Positions 1 to 7,965 of a stretch of DNA of 64,000 nt are shown piece after piece (positions within the stretch are counted from its first letter, which is position 1; each line of letters opens with the position of its first letter). Under the pieces are notes generated by a model that made no database searches, was not told where the DNA came from, and was given only the letters and a program-made list of their open reading frames with translations. The DNA is from Streptomyces sp. A1136 (GTDB lineage: Bacteria; Actinomycetota; Actinomycetes; Streptomycetales; Streptomycetaceae): the NCBI RefSeq assembly GCF_004795055.1, contig NZ_SSBJ01000018.1:62001-126000 (forward strand). Reading direction: 5' to 3'. The position numbers and the translations under genes were made by a program.

Positions 1-433
1 ACATCGCGTCGAACACGGCCGCACCGACGGCGTGTTCCTCGGCCGCCGTGAGCCCCGGAGCACCTTGTGAGTACTTAGAGGCCCAGCTCGCGACAGCCTT
101 CGTCACCATCGAGCGGGCCTGGGCCCGGCGATCGTCCTCTTCCAGCAGGCGGCTGGGATCGTGCGCGGACAGCTCGGCGGACACCTCAGCCTGGAGCGCC
201 TCGATCACCTCCCAGCCCACCGGCAGCTGCCCGGGCAGCCCCGCCAGCTTCGGGACGGTACCCGGGCTGGCGGCCGCCGCCGGGCGGGCGGGAGCCGGCA
301 GAGCAGGCGCCGACACGGGTGCGGCCGCGGGCTGGGGGATTCGAGTCGTGCCGATGCGGCCGGTGAGGAGTCCGGCGATGTCAGCGGGGCCGTGCGCGGT
401 CGGCCCGTCAGGGCGCTGCTGCGTATCAGACAC
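1..433 (-). CDS. CpaF/TadA-family secretion ATPase, N-terminal part (runs off the window)
   Basis: Only the N-terminal 144 residues are inside the window; the catalytic NTPase domain would lie beyond base 1. After a Pro/Ala-rich linker the visible part has a helical segment (VIEALQAEVSAEL, then a DDRRAQARSMVTKAV stretch) and a segment ending AAEEHAVGAAVFDAM, which matches the N-terminal helical domain of actinobacterial CpaF/TadA ATPases. The GTG start at 433 overlaps the stop of the MinD-like gene by 8 bases, so the two are translationally coupled. Family knowledge: hexameric ATPases of this type drive pilus assembly or, as VirB11, type IV secretion. The assignment rests mainly on gene order (SAF protein, MinD-like ATPase, then this), because no Walker motif is visible. 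Confidence 0.62.
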   Translation of the reverse strand, partial: MSDTQQRPDGPTAHGPADIAGLLTGRIGTTRIPQPAAAPVSAPALPAPARPAAAASPGTVPKLAGLPGQLPVGWEVIEALQAEVSAELSAHDPSRLLEEDDRRAQARSMVTKAVASWASKYSQGAPGLTAAEEHAVGAAVFDAM

Positions 434-1367
434 GGGGGTCCACCCGTCCCTGGCCCAGGCGCTGGAGCACCCCGGCGACCTGTGGAGCGGCCGGTGCAGC
501 CAGTGCAGCAGGAGCCGGTGATGGCTGGGCGACCGAGGACGGCTGAATGGCCGGTCTCAGCTGAGCGGTCGGGTACTGCTGGTGCAGCGCCCGGCGGGAG
601 GCGGCCGCCTGGAGGTGGCCGAGCGCGGTCCGGGCCGAGCTGAGAAGCGCGGACTTCTTCAGCCTCCGTGGGGCACCGGCGGTGCCGGCCAGGTAGGCGG
701 CGGTGTCCGGCTCCCAGGGCAGGGCGGCCATCACCGGCAGGCGCAGCGCCTCGGAGACCTCGTGGGGGCGGCGGGGGCCGTCCTCGATGAGGAGGACGCC
801 CAGGGCGTCGGCGCCGGTGCCGCGGTCGGTGAGCTCGTTGCGCAGCGGCTCGGTCATGTGTCGGGCCAGGGCGAGGGCCTGGTCGGTGGCGCGTACGACG
901 AGCAGGACCAGGTCCGCGCCGTGGAGGAGCGGTGCGGGCGTGAGGGTGGAGTGGAGGCGGCCGGACTCCAGCGCCAGGCGGCCAGCATCAATGACGACGT
1001 CGAAGCCGCCCTCGTCGGACAGCACCCGCATGACCTGGGCCAGGGCGGGCCAGGTCCGGGCGAGGGCCGGGGCTTGAGCGGGGTCGGTCAAGCCGGGCAG
1101 GACTTGGCGGTGGCCGGAGGAGTCGATACCGACAAGGTGGCTCGCGAAGGCCTGCGCGAGTGCGTCCTCGCCGGCGCGCTCGGCGACTGCAAGGTGGTAG
1201 AGGCCGGTCCCGGCCGTGATCTGGGCCTGGAAGAAGCCGGCGCGCAGGGTGCCGCCGGCCGGGTCGCACTCGGCCAGCAGCGAGGGACGCGTGGAGGACA
1301 GTGTCATCGCGAGGGCGCTTGTGGTGACACCGCAGGACTTCGCGCTCACCAGCGCGGTGACGGTCAC
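426..1367 (-). CDS. MinD/ParA-like ATPase, TadZ/CpaE type
   Basis: 313 residues. The N-terminus carries a deviant Walker A (SAKSCGVTTSALA, residues about 8-20) in which GKT is replaced by GVTT, followed by an AECDPAGG motif matching the second nucleotide-binding region of MinD-type ATPases. This altered P-loop is common in TadZ/CpaE-like proteins, which position Tad pilus or secretion machines at the membrane. The C-terminal 70 residues are Ala/Pro/Gln-rich and look disordered. The GTG start at 1367 overlaps the SAF gene stop (GTGA), and the stop overlaps the next GTG start. Hydrolytic activity is uncertain given the motif change. Role in this operon is inferred from its neighbours. Confidence 0.7.
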   Translation of the reverse strand: MTVTALVSAKSCGVTTSALAMTLSSTRPSLLAECDPAGGTLRAGFFQAQITAGTGLYHLAVAERAGEDALAQAFASHLVGIDSSGHRQVLPGLTDPAQAPALARTWPALAQVMRVLSDEGGFDVVIDAGRLALESGRLHSTLTPAPLLHGADLVLLVVRATDQALALARHMTEPLRNELTDRGTGADALGVLLIEDGPRRPHEVSEALRLPVMAALPWEPDTAAYLAGTAGAPRRLKKSALLSSARTALGHLQAAASRRALHQQYPTAQLRPAIQPSSVAQPSPAPAALAAPAAPQVAGVLQRLGQGRVDPRV

Positions 1368-2056
1368 GACCCGCTCCGCACGTCGCGAACCAGGGCCACG
1401 CGGCCCGACGAAGCGCGGGTGGCCAGCAGCGGCCCGTCCGAGGGTGCCACCGCGAGGTTGACGACGACAGCGCCGGAGGCGTCGGGCCGGCTGACCGAGA
1501 CGACGACCGCCTTTACGGAGGTGGGCGGGGCCTCGGCGCCGTCCTTGCCGGTGGGCTGCTCGCCCTGGCCAGGCACGGTGACCGCGAGAACCTTGTCGCC
1601 GGGCACCAGGGAGCCGGCCGGGGCCTGGCCGCGCTTGACCTGGACACCGACCTGCTGCTTGTCGTCACCCAGGCCGGTGCCGGGCTGGAGCTGACCTGCC
1701 ACGAGCAAGCCGCCCTTACGCAGGTCGACGGCGGGACGCTTGCCCACGACGCTGGCACGGTCGGTGGCTGGCATCGGGGCCAGGGCCTTGTCGGCGGAGA
1801 CCTCCGCGACGACGACATCCGCGTCCGTGAGCGGCTGCCCGGCCGGGACGTCATTCGCGATGGCCAGGACCTTCGTACGGTCACCGACGGCGGACACGGC
1901 GGCGGCCGCGCCCAGGGCGGCCGCGACGGCCAGCACGGTGCTCAGGGCGGCCGCGGCGTACCGGCGTTGCTTCTTCACGGGGGCCGCGGTGGTGATGGGG
2001 AGTTCGGTGCGGGGGCCGGCTGGACGCGGCACCGGCGGGGCGGCGGGGGATTCCAT
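1364..2056 (-). CDS. SAF-domain membrane protein, CpaB/RcpC type
   Basis: 230 residues. A Pro-rich N-terminus is followed by a basic stretch (KKQRR) and one membrane helix (about residues 35-57, AAAALSTVLAVAAALGAAAAV), then an extracytoplasmic SAF fold: VLAIANDVPAGQPLTDADVVV at about 64-84 is the signature. CpaB/RcpC proteins are periplasmic or outer-face parts of Tad pilus systems; in Gram-positive bacteria similar SAF proteins sit next to TadZ and TadA genes, as here. Position third in the five-gene operon. Start chosen as the first methionine ahead of the membrane segment. Confidence 0.72.
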   Translation of the reverse strand: MESPAAPPVPRPAGPRTELPITTAAPVKKQRRYAAAALSTVLAVAAALGAAAAVSAVGDRTKVLAIANDVPAGQPLTDADVVVAEVSADKALAPMPATDRASVVGKRPAVDLRKGGLLVAGQLQPGTGLGDDKQQVGVQVKRGQAPAGSLVPGDKVLAVTVPGQGEQPTGKDGAEAPPTSVKAVVVSVSRPDASGAVVVNLAVAPSDGPLLATRASSGRVALVRDVRSGS

Positions 2057-2096
2057 TCGGGGTTCTGCCTCTCGGGGATGTGCAGCCGTGCGCGTA

Positions 2097-2969
2097 CTAG
2101 TTGAGGACCTGGACCTCGGCGACGTTGATGTCCACGGCGCTGGTGCGGATCTCGGTCAGCTGACCGCCCTGGGCACCGCCGGTGACCTGCCAGTCGATGG
2201 ACCAGGTGGACGTCGCAGTGACGTGGTACGTGCCGGAACCTGTGGTGGAGGACGGCTTGTCGTAGCGGTGCCCGCAGTCCGGGGACGGCGTCTTGCCGTA
2301 CTCCGGCTTGTAGGGCGTGCCGGCGGTCGTGCAGGTGACGGTGTGACCGTCACCCATGTCCCACACGATCTTCGACACCCGAGCAGTGGCCGTGACCGAC
2401 ACCGGGCCAACTGATGCAGAGGCCACGTTCGGGCCGTACGTTTCGGGGCCAGTCTCGGTCCACATGTAGACGGGCATGCCGACTACACCCTTGCCGCCCG
2501 GCTTCGGCGTGATGCCGATAGCGGCCCCGCGCAGCCGCATCTTGTCGACGGCCTGCCGCGCCACAACGGCGGGGTCGATCACCGGACCTCCGCCGCCGGG
2601 CGGCGCTGCGGTGAAGACGTTCTTCACGTCGCGCAGGCCGGTCTCGTTGTCCAGGCAGTCTTCGATGTACATCGAAACACCAGGCTGATGACCGCCAGAC
2701 CCCCATAAAGCGCTGTCGTCTGACGGCTGGGGGTCCGCCAGGGTGTAGGTGCAGCTGTAGCGACTGTTCCCTCCCCCGGTATCACCGCCTCCGCCAGTAC
2801 CGCCACCCCCGCCTCCCGGGCGGCTCCCGCCCGGGTCTTCGGGCAACTCAACGCCGGTGCAGACGTACTCGTCCGGGCACGGCGGATCCCCCGGATTAGC
2901 CATAGCTACCGACGTGGACAGGGACGCAGCCAGGGCGAGCGCGGGAATCAGGCTTCTGCGCGCTAGCAC
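2097..2969 (-). CDS. Secreted protein with a PKD-like C-terminal region, unrecognised function
   Basis: 290 residues from the GTG at 2969, which overlaps the lipoprotein stop; an in-frame ATG at 3128 would lie inside the previous gene and would hide the signal peptide. Signal peptide at 1-27 (basic start, hydrophobic core, SVAMA cleavage site), then a Cys-containing segment, a Gly-rich linker and a C-terminal domain with WDMGDGHTVTC and a DCGHRY motif, resembling a PKD-type beta-sandwich. Several Cys pairs suggest disulfides outside the cell. Homologues are often mislabelled ATP/GTP-binding, but no nucleotide motif is visible. Likely an extracellular part of the Tad-like system encoded around it. 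Confidence 0.6.
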   Translation of the reverse strand: MLARRSLIPALALAASLSTSVAMANPGDPPCPDEYVCTGVELPEDPGGSRPGGGGGGTGGGGDTGGGNSRYSCTYTLADPQPSDDSALWGSGGHQPGVSMYIEDCLDNETGLRDVKNVFTAAPPGGGGPVIDPAVVARQAVDKMRLRGAAIGITPKPGGKGVVGMPVYMWTETGPETYGPNVASASVGPVSVTATARVSKIVWDMGDGHTVTCTTAGTPYKPEYGKTPSPDCGHRYDKPSSTTGSGTYHVTATSTWSIDWQVTGGAQGGQLTEIRTSAVDINVAEVQVLN

Positions 2970-3562
2970 GGCTGATCCCCGTGAGGAGTGCTCTTGAGGA
3001 CCTTCCAGCCGTCCTCCCAGCGCTCGACCAGAGCGATGACCACATACTTGGTTGCCCTGGTGGAGGGCAGCGGCGCCGGCTTGCCGGTGTCTTTCTGGAT
3101 GACCTTCCACGGCAAGACGTCGAGGCAAGCGGAGATGGTCACGTTGGGAGTCTTCTTGTCGAGCTCGGCAGCCGTGACCGTCGGATTGGTGAGCACCGGA
3201 GCTCCGGTCATGACCTGACCGAGCGTCTTCAGGTTGGCTACACCGGCTTGTGCCTTCGCGAGCGCCTCCGCCGCGGTGTAACGCTGCAGTTCGGTGCCCT
3301 CGATAGCGGGGACCGCGTAAGCCTTCGGAAGCTCGGTCCAGTAGGACTGATACGCAGAGATGGCTTCGGCCTTGGCGGCCTCGGCTGGGTCCATCGAAGC
3401 CGACTTGCTGGGCGTAGCAGAGACCGCTGGAGCCGGGGATTGACTCTTCTGGTCCGCCGTCCCGCTCGACGAGGTGCAGCCTGCAGTGAGGACTGCGCAG
3501 AGAGCAAGGAATGCAGGGACTGCCCGGCTACTGTTCCGGCCAGGCTGATCGAGTCGTGCCAT
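2963..3562 (-). CDS. Lipoprotein, first gene of the Tad-like operon
   Basis: 199 residues with a lipobox (LTAGC, Cys at about 29) after a hydrophobic N-terminus, then a Ser/Ala/Pro linker and a folded domain (SYWTELPKAYAVPAIEG region to the C-terminus) with a conserved end pattern of beta strands (YVVIALVERWEDGWKVLKS). It resembles the many actinobacterial plasmid lipoproteins with an NTF2-like fold, but I cannot name the family with certainty. It overlaps the next gene by 7 bases. The long intergenic region upstream (3563-4030) probably contains the operon promoter. Confidence 0.6.
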   Translation of the reverse strand: MARLDQPGRNSSRAVPAFLALCAVLTAGCTSSSGTADQKSQSPAPAVSATPSKSASMDPAEAAKAEAISAYQSYWTELPKAYAVPAIEGTELQRYTAAEALAKAQAGVANLKTLGQVMTGAPVLTNPTVTAAELDKKTPNVTISACLDVLPWKVIQKDTGKPAPLPSTRATKYVVIALVERWEDGWKVLKSTPHGDQPC

Positions 3563-3593
3563 GGGTACTACTGCCTCCCCGTAGACCAGAAAG

Positions 3594-3800
3594 CCGCCCG
3601 TCCGGTACAGACCTTTACGGCCCCGTTTTCAGCGGCGTGAACCACGACCTCCAAAGGCGGCCGGACTGTTCCCATACGTTACGCAGAGACGGCCAACATC
3701 GAAAGCCATTAGTGCAGTTCACGGCCACGCGGACGGTGCAAACCGGGCGTTTCCACACCCTGGCGGGACCTTCTCGGAATTCAGTCCGACGTGTGAGGCC
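3594..3800. repeat. Long noncoding repeat, copy A
   Basis: This stretch upstream of the minus-strand operon resembles 5937-6075 in two blocks: one around GTTTTCAGCGGCGTGAACC (copy B GTTTTCACGCGCGTGAACC), and one around CTTCTCGGAATTCAGTC (copy B CTTCTCGGCATTCAGTC). Copy B lacks about 80 bases between the blocks. The copies have the same orientation and bracket the transposase remnant and mycosin gene. The rest of 3563-4030 has no supported gene. Confidence 0.6.
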
Positions 3801-4030
3801 ACAACAACCGGCGTCTCGGCAACCAGCAATGTCGATTCATCTTCACTTCAACCTCGGAACAAACTTGGCTCAATTCCTATTCGGTATGGCTTAAAATCAG
3901 CGCAACCGTCGACGGATACCCCAGGCCCGTCGCGCTGTCATCCAGCAAGCCCCCGCCCCTTAGAAGTCGTACCGGCTAATGGGGTGTTTTTCGAAGCTGA
4001 CGGAGACCCCGAACGTGGGGGCCGGATTTC

Positions 4031-4470
4031 GTGCGGCGGGCGGTGGAGCTGCCGACGGGGACCCTGCCGGTGTACGCCTCGCAGTGGTCGGCTGAGCAGC
4101 ACCGCGCCCGGGTCCGCAAGCTGGCGCGAAGCACGACGCGGCCGGTGTCCGCGCGGTGGCCGCAGAGACGATCCATGCCGAAGGAGGCGACGAACGATCT
4201 GACGGACCTGATCGACATCGCGCTAGAGCAGCTGGTGGAGGCCGGGTTGAAGCTGTCAGCCGTCTCGACACTGGATGCGATGGCCTCGGCGCTGCACGGT
4301 GAGGTGAACGCCGCGATCTGCGTCGGTGTGCACGACCGGTTGAGTGAAACCCACCGGGCCCGGCTGCTGCCACCACCAGGAGATGGTGACTCGGTAGGCC
4401 TTCTCGGCATCGCCGAGCGCGGAGAGGGCGTGCGGAGAAGGGCCGGGGTCGTCGATGAGGGAGGGCTGTA
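4031..4470 (+). pseudogene. Remnant of a Tn3-family transposase
   Basis: A plus-strand open frame at 4031-4380 reads like the region of Tn3-family TnpA between the N-terminal and catalytic domains: NDLTDLIDIALEQLVEAGLK, then LSAVSTLDAMASALHGEVN, then a segment ending RARLLPPPGD. In TnpA this is the ADLINVAIEEL / LPAFSTLDRLA / ALLVVPPGD region. Just after, homology seems to continue in another frame (VTR, in-frame stop, AFSAS), so the gene is frameshifted, and neither end nor any DDE catalytic residue is present. It is a decayed mobile-element fragment next to the mycosin gene. Minus-strand frames here were judged shadows. Confidence 0.55.
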
Positions 4471-4682
4471 CCGCAACTACTCCCCCCCGGTCACGAGCCG
4501 TACGGCCGCTGTGGGACGAGCTGTTGCCGTCGGGACCCTTCGATACCCCCCGCCCGGTTCCCCAGGGATGTGCCGCAGCGTGGATTGCGCCGGAGTACGG
4601 AAGGTCAGGTGCAGCGCCGGATGGACGGTGTGATGAGGTGGGTCCGCGCGAGATTTCAGCGCACGGACACAAAGGGGCGGAA

Positions 4683-5876
4683 ATGCAGGGCACCATACGT
4701 CGACACTCGTCGTGGCGGAGGGCGGCAGCCGTGATCGTCGCAGCGTGGACGGTCAGCGCAGGCACCGTGATACCGGCGGCCGCCGATACCGACCCGCAGC
4801 GCTACCTCACGAAGATGAAAGCCCCAGAGATGTGGAAGGTCGCAGACGGAACCGGCATCACCGTGGCCGTCGTCGACAGCGGCTTCAGAGAAGTCCCGGG
4901 CGTGCCGGGCGAGTCCGTCCTTCCAGGCGTGTCGGTCATGTCACCGCCGATGGAGCAGCCGGACAAGAAATACCCGGCGCACGACGATCTCGACGGGCAC
5001 GGGACGACCATGACCGCAGCCATCGTCGGCGACGGCACAGGAGGAGCCCCCAAGGGTCTGGCTCCCGGCGCCAAGGTCATGCCCGTCCGCACCAGCCTCG
5101 GCACGCTGCAGGAGTTTGCCGCAGGCCACGAAGGTGCCAAGGGGATCCGGTACGCGGCCGACAACGGAGCCAAGATCATCAATTTGAGCTGGGGCGATGA
5201 CCTCGCCTACGAAGTGGTCAAATCGGCTGTCCAGTACGCCCAGAGCAAGGGGGCACTCGTCTTCGCAGCCATGGGCAATGATGGGGACAGCAACAACAAT
5301 GGCAGCATGCTCACCATGATTCCGGGAGTCATCGGCGTAGGTGCCGTCGACGACGATGGTGGCGTCCTGGCGCTCAGCTCGCACGGGCCCGACACGGACT
5401 TGTCCGCCCCCGGCGGCAAAGTCCCGATCCGCTGCACCGACAACAAGGGATGGTGCGTGGGGGACGGAGGCACCTCGTACGCCTCCGCTCTGGCCTCCGC
5501 CTCGGCCGCGCTCGTCTGGTCGGCTCACCCCAACTGGACCGCAAACCAGGTGGCCCGGGTCCTCATCCAGACCGCCGGCGGCCCCCGCGACGGCGCCAAG
5601 CGCAACGACTATGTCGGCTACGGAGTCGCCCGCCCCCGCGTGGTGCTACTCGATCGCCAGGGAGACCCGGGTGCGCCTGACACTGACCCCCTGGCCCCCG
5701 CCCCCGTCAAGGCGCCCACCCCCAGCGCTGGACAAACAGCTGCGGCGCCGCACCCGGCGGCATCCGCGGATGCGGAATCCCGAAACTTCCCCTGGCAGTG
5801 GCCGGCACTCGGCGCCGTCGTCGCTGCGGGCCTCGGCATCGGCACCACGGTGCTCGTTAAGCGCCGTCGCAGTTGA
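4683..5876 (+). CDS. Mycosin-type subtilisin-like serine protease
   Basis: 397 residues from the ATG at 4683, preceded by AAAGGGGCGG; earlier in-frame starts give a non-signal-like extension. Signal peptide about 1-35, S8 peptidase domain with catalytic Asp65 (VVDSGF), His106 (DGHGTT) and Ser265 (GGTSYASA), oxyanion Asn199 (GND), then a Pro/Ala linker and a C-terminal membrane helix (about 365-390) with a KRRR stop-transfer end. Mycosins process substrates or stabilise type VII secretion systems at the cell surface. No Esx, EccC or other type VII gene is in the window, so it may serve a chromosomal system or act alone. All three catalytic residues are intact. Confidence 0.85.
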   Translation: MQGTIRRHSSWRRAAAVIVAAWTVSAGTVIPAAADTDPQRYLTKMKAPEMWKVADGTGITVAVVDSGFREVPGVPGESVLPGVSVMSPPMEQPDKKYPAHDDLDGHGTTMTAAIVGDGTGGAPKGLAPGAKVMPVRTSLGTLQEFAAGHEGAKGIRYAADNGAKIINLSWGDDLAYEVVKSAVQYAQSKGALVFAAMGNDGDSNNNGSMLTMIPGVIGVGAVDDDGGVLALSSHGPDTDLSAPGGKVPIRCTDNKGWCVGDGGTSYASALASASAALVWSAHPNWTANQVARVLIQTAGGPRDGAKRNDYVGYGVARPRVVLLDRQGDPGAPDTDPLAPAPVKAPTPSAGQTAAAPHPAASADAESRNFPWQWPALGAVVAAGLGIGTTVLVKRRRS

Positions 5877-5936
5877 CTCATCCGGACTCACCGCCGCGGT
5901 TACATGGATGCGACGCGCTGACCGGTGAATATGCAG

Positions 5937-6075
5937 CCGCGCCCGGTGTAGACCGTAGAGGCCCTGTTTTCACGCGCGTGAACCCCAGCCGTCACAAGCG
6001 GCCGGGCTGCCCCCAGAGGCCAAGGTTTCACCCTCCTTGTTGACCCTTCTCGGCATTCAGTCTGATGGGCGAGCT
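5937..6075. repeat. Long noncoding repeat, copy B
   Basis: Second copy of the sequence at 3594-3800, in direct orientation and about 80 bases shorter. It lies just after the mycosin stop. Nothing gene-like was found in the rest of 5877-6291. Confidence 0.55.
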
Positions 6076-6291
6076 GGCGCAACTTCTGCGTCAAATGCCG
6101 AAGTCTCACCCACTCGAATGCACTCAACAGCTGCGCCATCCTTCGCCCGAACCGGAAGCCATCCACGGGCTCGCAGGATCGGAACGAGCCGAGCGGTAGC
6201 GGCTGGGGGGACAGCCGCCGATGTCGGCTCAGGCCCCGCTGTACGGAGCGCACCGGCCCACGTATGCTGGCGACGACTGCTGTTCAGGCAG

Positions 6292-6325
6292 AAGGAGGCC
6301 CCCACCTTGAGGTGGGGGCCTCCTT
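6292..6325. terminator. Perfect hairpin terminator
   Basis: A 15-bp perfect stem (6292-6306 with 6311-6325) and a TTGA loop, 12 bases beyond the stop of the minus-strand gene ending at 6337. It can act in both directions; the T-rich side (CCTTCATT) favours plus-strand transcripts. Confidence 0.75.
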
Positions 6326-6336
6326 CATTGCCTCGG

Positions 6337-6759
6337 CTAGGCCACGCTTCGCAGCTTGGGGGTTCCCTGCGTGGGCGGCACCGTCTGGTACTCAGGCAGT
6401 TTCAGTGGCGGGAGAGTGCCTGCTCTCATGTCTTCTAGTGCCTGCGCGAAGGCGTGGTCCATAGCTTCAGCGCTCTCGTATCGGGCGGCGAGGGGATGCA
6501 AGCTGTAGCTGTTGGCGCGCTGGCTGCGCTCGCTCGGAGTGCGCAGCACCACGTTCAGCTCAAACAGAGGGTCCAGGAGCTTGCTCACGGCCGCAGGGCT
6601 GACCTTGTACTCGGCTGACATCGCCTGTTGGGACGGGAGATTGCCCGTGCCTGTGTCGCTCCGGAAGACGAGGTAGGACAGGAACTTCACCGCGGCTGCC
6701 CCGATCGGAAGCGCCCAGATCCGTTCGGTCACGAGGGGGGACATCACTGGTTTGGGCAT
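6337..6759 (-). CDS. Winged-helix protein, replication or copy-control type
   Basis: 140 residues from the ATG at 6759; the longer frame from 6840 would overlap the upstream gene. The centre (FLSYLVFRSDTGTGNLPSQQ, then SAEYKVSPAAVSKLLDPLFELNVV) is a winged helix-turn-helix of the kind seen in plasmid replication and maintenance proteins: a recognition helix after a PSQQ turn, then a wing. It follows the larger winged-helix gene at 6806-7519, 46 bases downstream, and the pair lies beside the iteron region. Probably cotranscribed with it and involved in initiation or its control. The SD (AAGGAGACC) is spaced rather far from the start. Confidence 0.55.
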   Translation of the reverse strand: MPKPVMSPLVTERIWALPIGAAAVKFLSYLVFRSDTGTGNLPSQQAMSAEYKVSPAAVSKLLDPLFELNVVLRTPSERSQRANSYSLHPLAARYESAEAMDHAFAQALEDMRAGTLPPLKLPEYQTVPPTQGTPKLRSVA

Positions 6760-6805
6760 CAGTTGGGGTCTCCTTGGTCGTGTCGTCGAGGTATGTGGGC
6801 GCTGG

Positions 6806-7519
6806 TCATCCTGCCGCTCCCCTGGCTGGAGGCTCCTCAAAGTCGAGCATCTGCTGGCCGGGCAGACACTTGGGGCCGACCTTGTGAGGGAAAGCTTCGG
6901 GCTCGTTCCCGTGGTCGGAAGCGATCTCCTCTAGGACGTTCTTCTGTTCGCCACTGTTGCCAGTGAACCAGAGGGTGACGTTCAGTCGGATGCGGCCGTA
7001 TCCAGCACTTTCGAGCCAGCCCCACTCCATGAGGGTCTTGACAGCCTTATTGACGGTCGGGCGTGTGATTTTCTTCGCGCCAGGTACGTCGTCCAGCAAC
7101 CCGTTGAGGCCGTCGGTGATCTGTTGCTGGGTGTACGAGGTGATCCCGGTGCCCTTCTTCTGGCCACCGGCGACGTACAGAAAGACTGCGGCCTGGGATC
7201 GGGAGAGGACTCCGGCCACGAGCAGCTTGGCCATCCACTGGGCGAACCAGTTGGAGGTAATGCTGTAGCCATCCTCGCCAGCCATGTTGTGGATGCTGCG
7301 AGGATCGTTGCCGCTGTAGTCGATGCTGATCTGGACCCGTGGTCCCCCACGGGATGTGCTTCGCCGAGCCGATGGTGGGGCGACGTTCGTCGGCTGCCCG
7401 ATGTGGCCGGCCAACAAGCTGACGATGTCATCGAGAACGTCATCGCCGTTCTTGGGCGCATCGGGCGGTGTCGTGTGGTTGGGCCGGCGCTGTGCTCGCG
7501 CCGGCGGTTCAGGCGTCAC
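6806..7519 (-). CDS. Putative plasmid replication initiator, winged-helix
   Basis: 237 residues from a GTG at 7519 with a strong SD (GGAGGAGG). A disordered N-terminus (1-60) is followed by a domain with two helix-turn-helix-like parts: WFAQWMAKLLVAGVLSRSQA, and TYQ-type helices around YTQQQITDGLNGLLDDV with KKITRPTVNKAVKTLMEWGW as recognition helix and wing. This resembles RepL/RepA-like initiators of actinobacterial plasmids. The gene reads away from a block of six AT-rich repeats beginning 40 bases upstream, the usual layout of an initiator and its iterons. The function is inferred from fold and context, not a named family hit. Confidence 0.6.
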   Translation of the reverse strand: MTPEPPARAQRRPNHTTPPDAPKNGDDVLDDIVSLLAGHIGQPTNVAPPSARRSTSRGGPRVQISIDYSGNDPRSIHNMAGEDGYSITSNWFAQWMAKLLVAGVLSRSQAAVFLYVAGGQKKGTGITSYTQQQITDGLNGLLDDVPGAKKITRPTVNKAVKTLMEWGWLESAGYGRIRLNVTLWFTGNSGEQKNVLEEIASDHGNEPEAFPHKVGPKCLPGQQMLDFEEPPARGAAG

Positions 7520-7560
7520 TGAGCCTCCTCCGCTGTTCAGGCAGGGGGGAGCCTATCCCA

Positions 7561-7962
7561 AAAGTTTCCGTCAGCTTAAGTTTTGACGGCGCGTCGTCCA
7601 TGCAAGTTGCTTGTCGTGCCTAGCGCCAGCGGCCCGTAACTTTCCGTCAAGGAAAGTTACGGGCCGCCGCACCTGGTCAAAACTTTCCGTGAAGTTAAGT
7701 TTCAGGGCTGGGACGCAGGGGTTTTCGTGAGGGCGCTGACAGCCAATCGCGGAACTTTCCATAAGGGAAATTTTTGATATGAGTTAGGGCTGAAACTTTC
7801 CGACAGGTTAAGTTTCGCAAGTCTGCGGAACACACATGCTGGCTTCGGTCCGCTCCTTCTTGCCCTCCGGCCGAGGGCTATTGAGGTCCGCGCGTACGCG
7901 TGACCTGCGTGTTCTTCACATCACTGGCCGACTCCCCAAACTTTCCGGCAGGTTAAGTTTTG
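7561..7962. repeat. Six iteron-like repeats, candidate origin of replication
   Basis: Imperfect copies of AAACTTTCCGnnAGGTTAAG followed by TTT lie at about 7561-7585, 7638-7656, 7678-7704, 7749-7777, 7791-7817 and 7937-7962. Each copy has AACTT/AAGTT arms, so it is itself a partial inverted repeat. The block is much more AT-rich than its surroundings and sits directly upstream of the putative initiator gene. Known biology: initiators bind such iterons to open theta origins. Confidence 0.65.
7630..7666. promoter_or_regulatory. 16-bp perfect inverted repeat inside the iteron block
   Basis: Arms 7630-7645 and 7651-7666 with a GTCAA spacer. One iteron core (AACTTTCC) forms the inner part of the arm. 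It could be an initiator dimer site, a transcription stop or an origin cruciform; the sequence does not distinguish these. Confidence 0.5.
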
Positions 7963-7965
7963 AGG

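Noticed and set aside
3976..4476. 166-codon minus-strand frame
   Set aside because: Opposite the Tn3-transposase-like remnant, which gives the better protein reading; Ser/Arg/Thr-rich shadow.
4683..5876. Part of a plasmid type VII secretion system
   Set aside because: No EccB-E or Esx genes in the window; only the protease is present.
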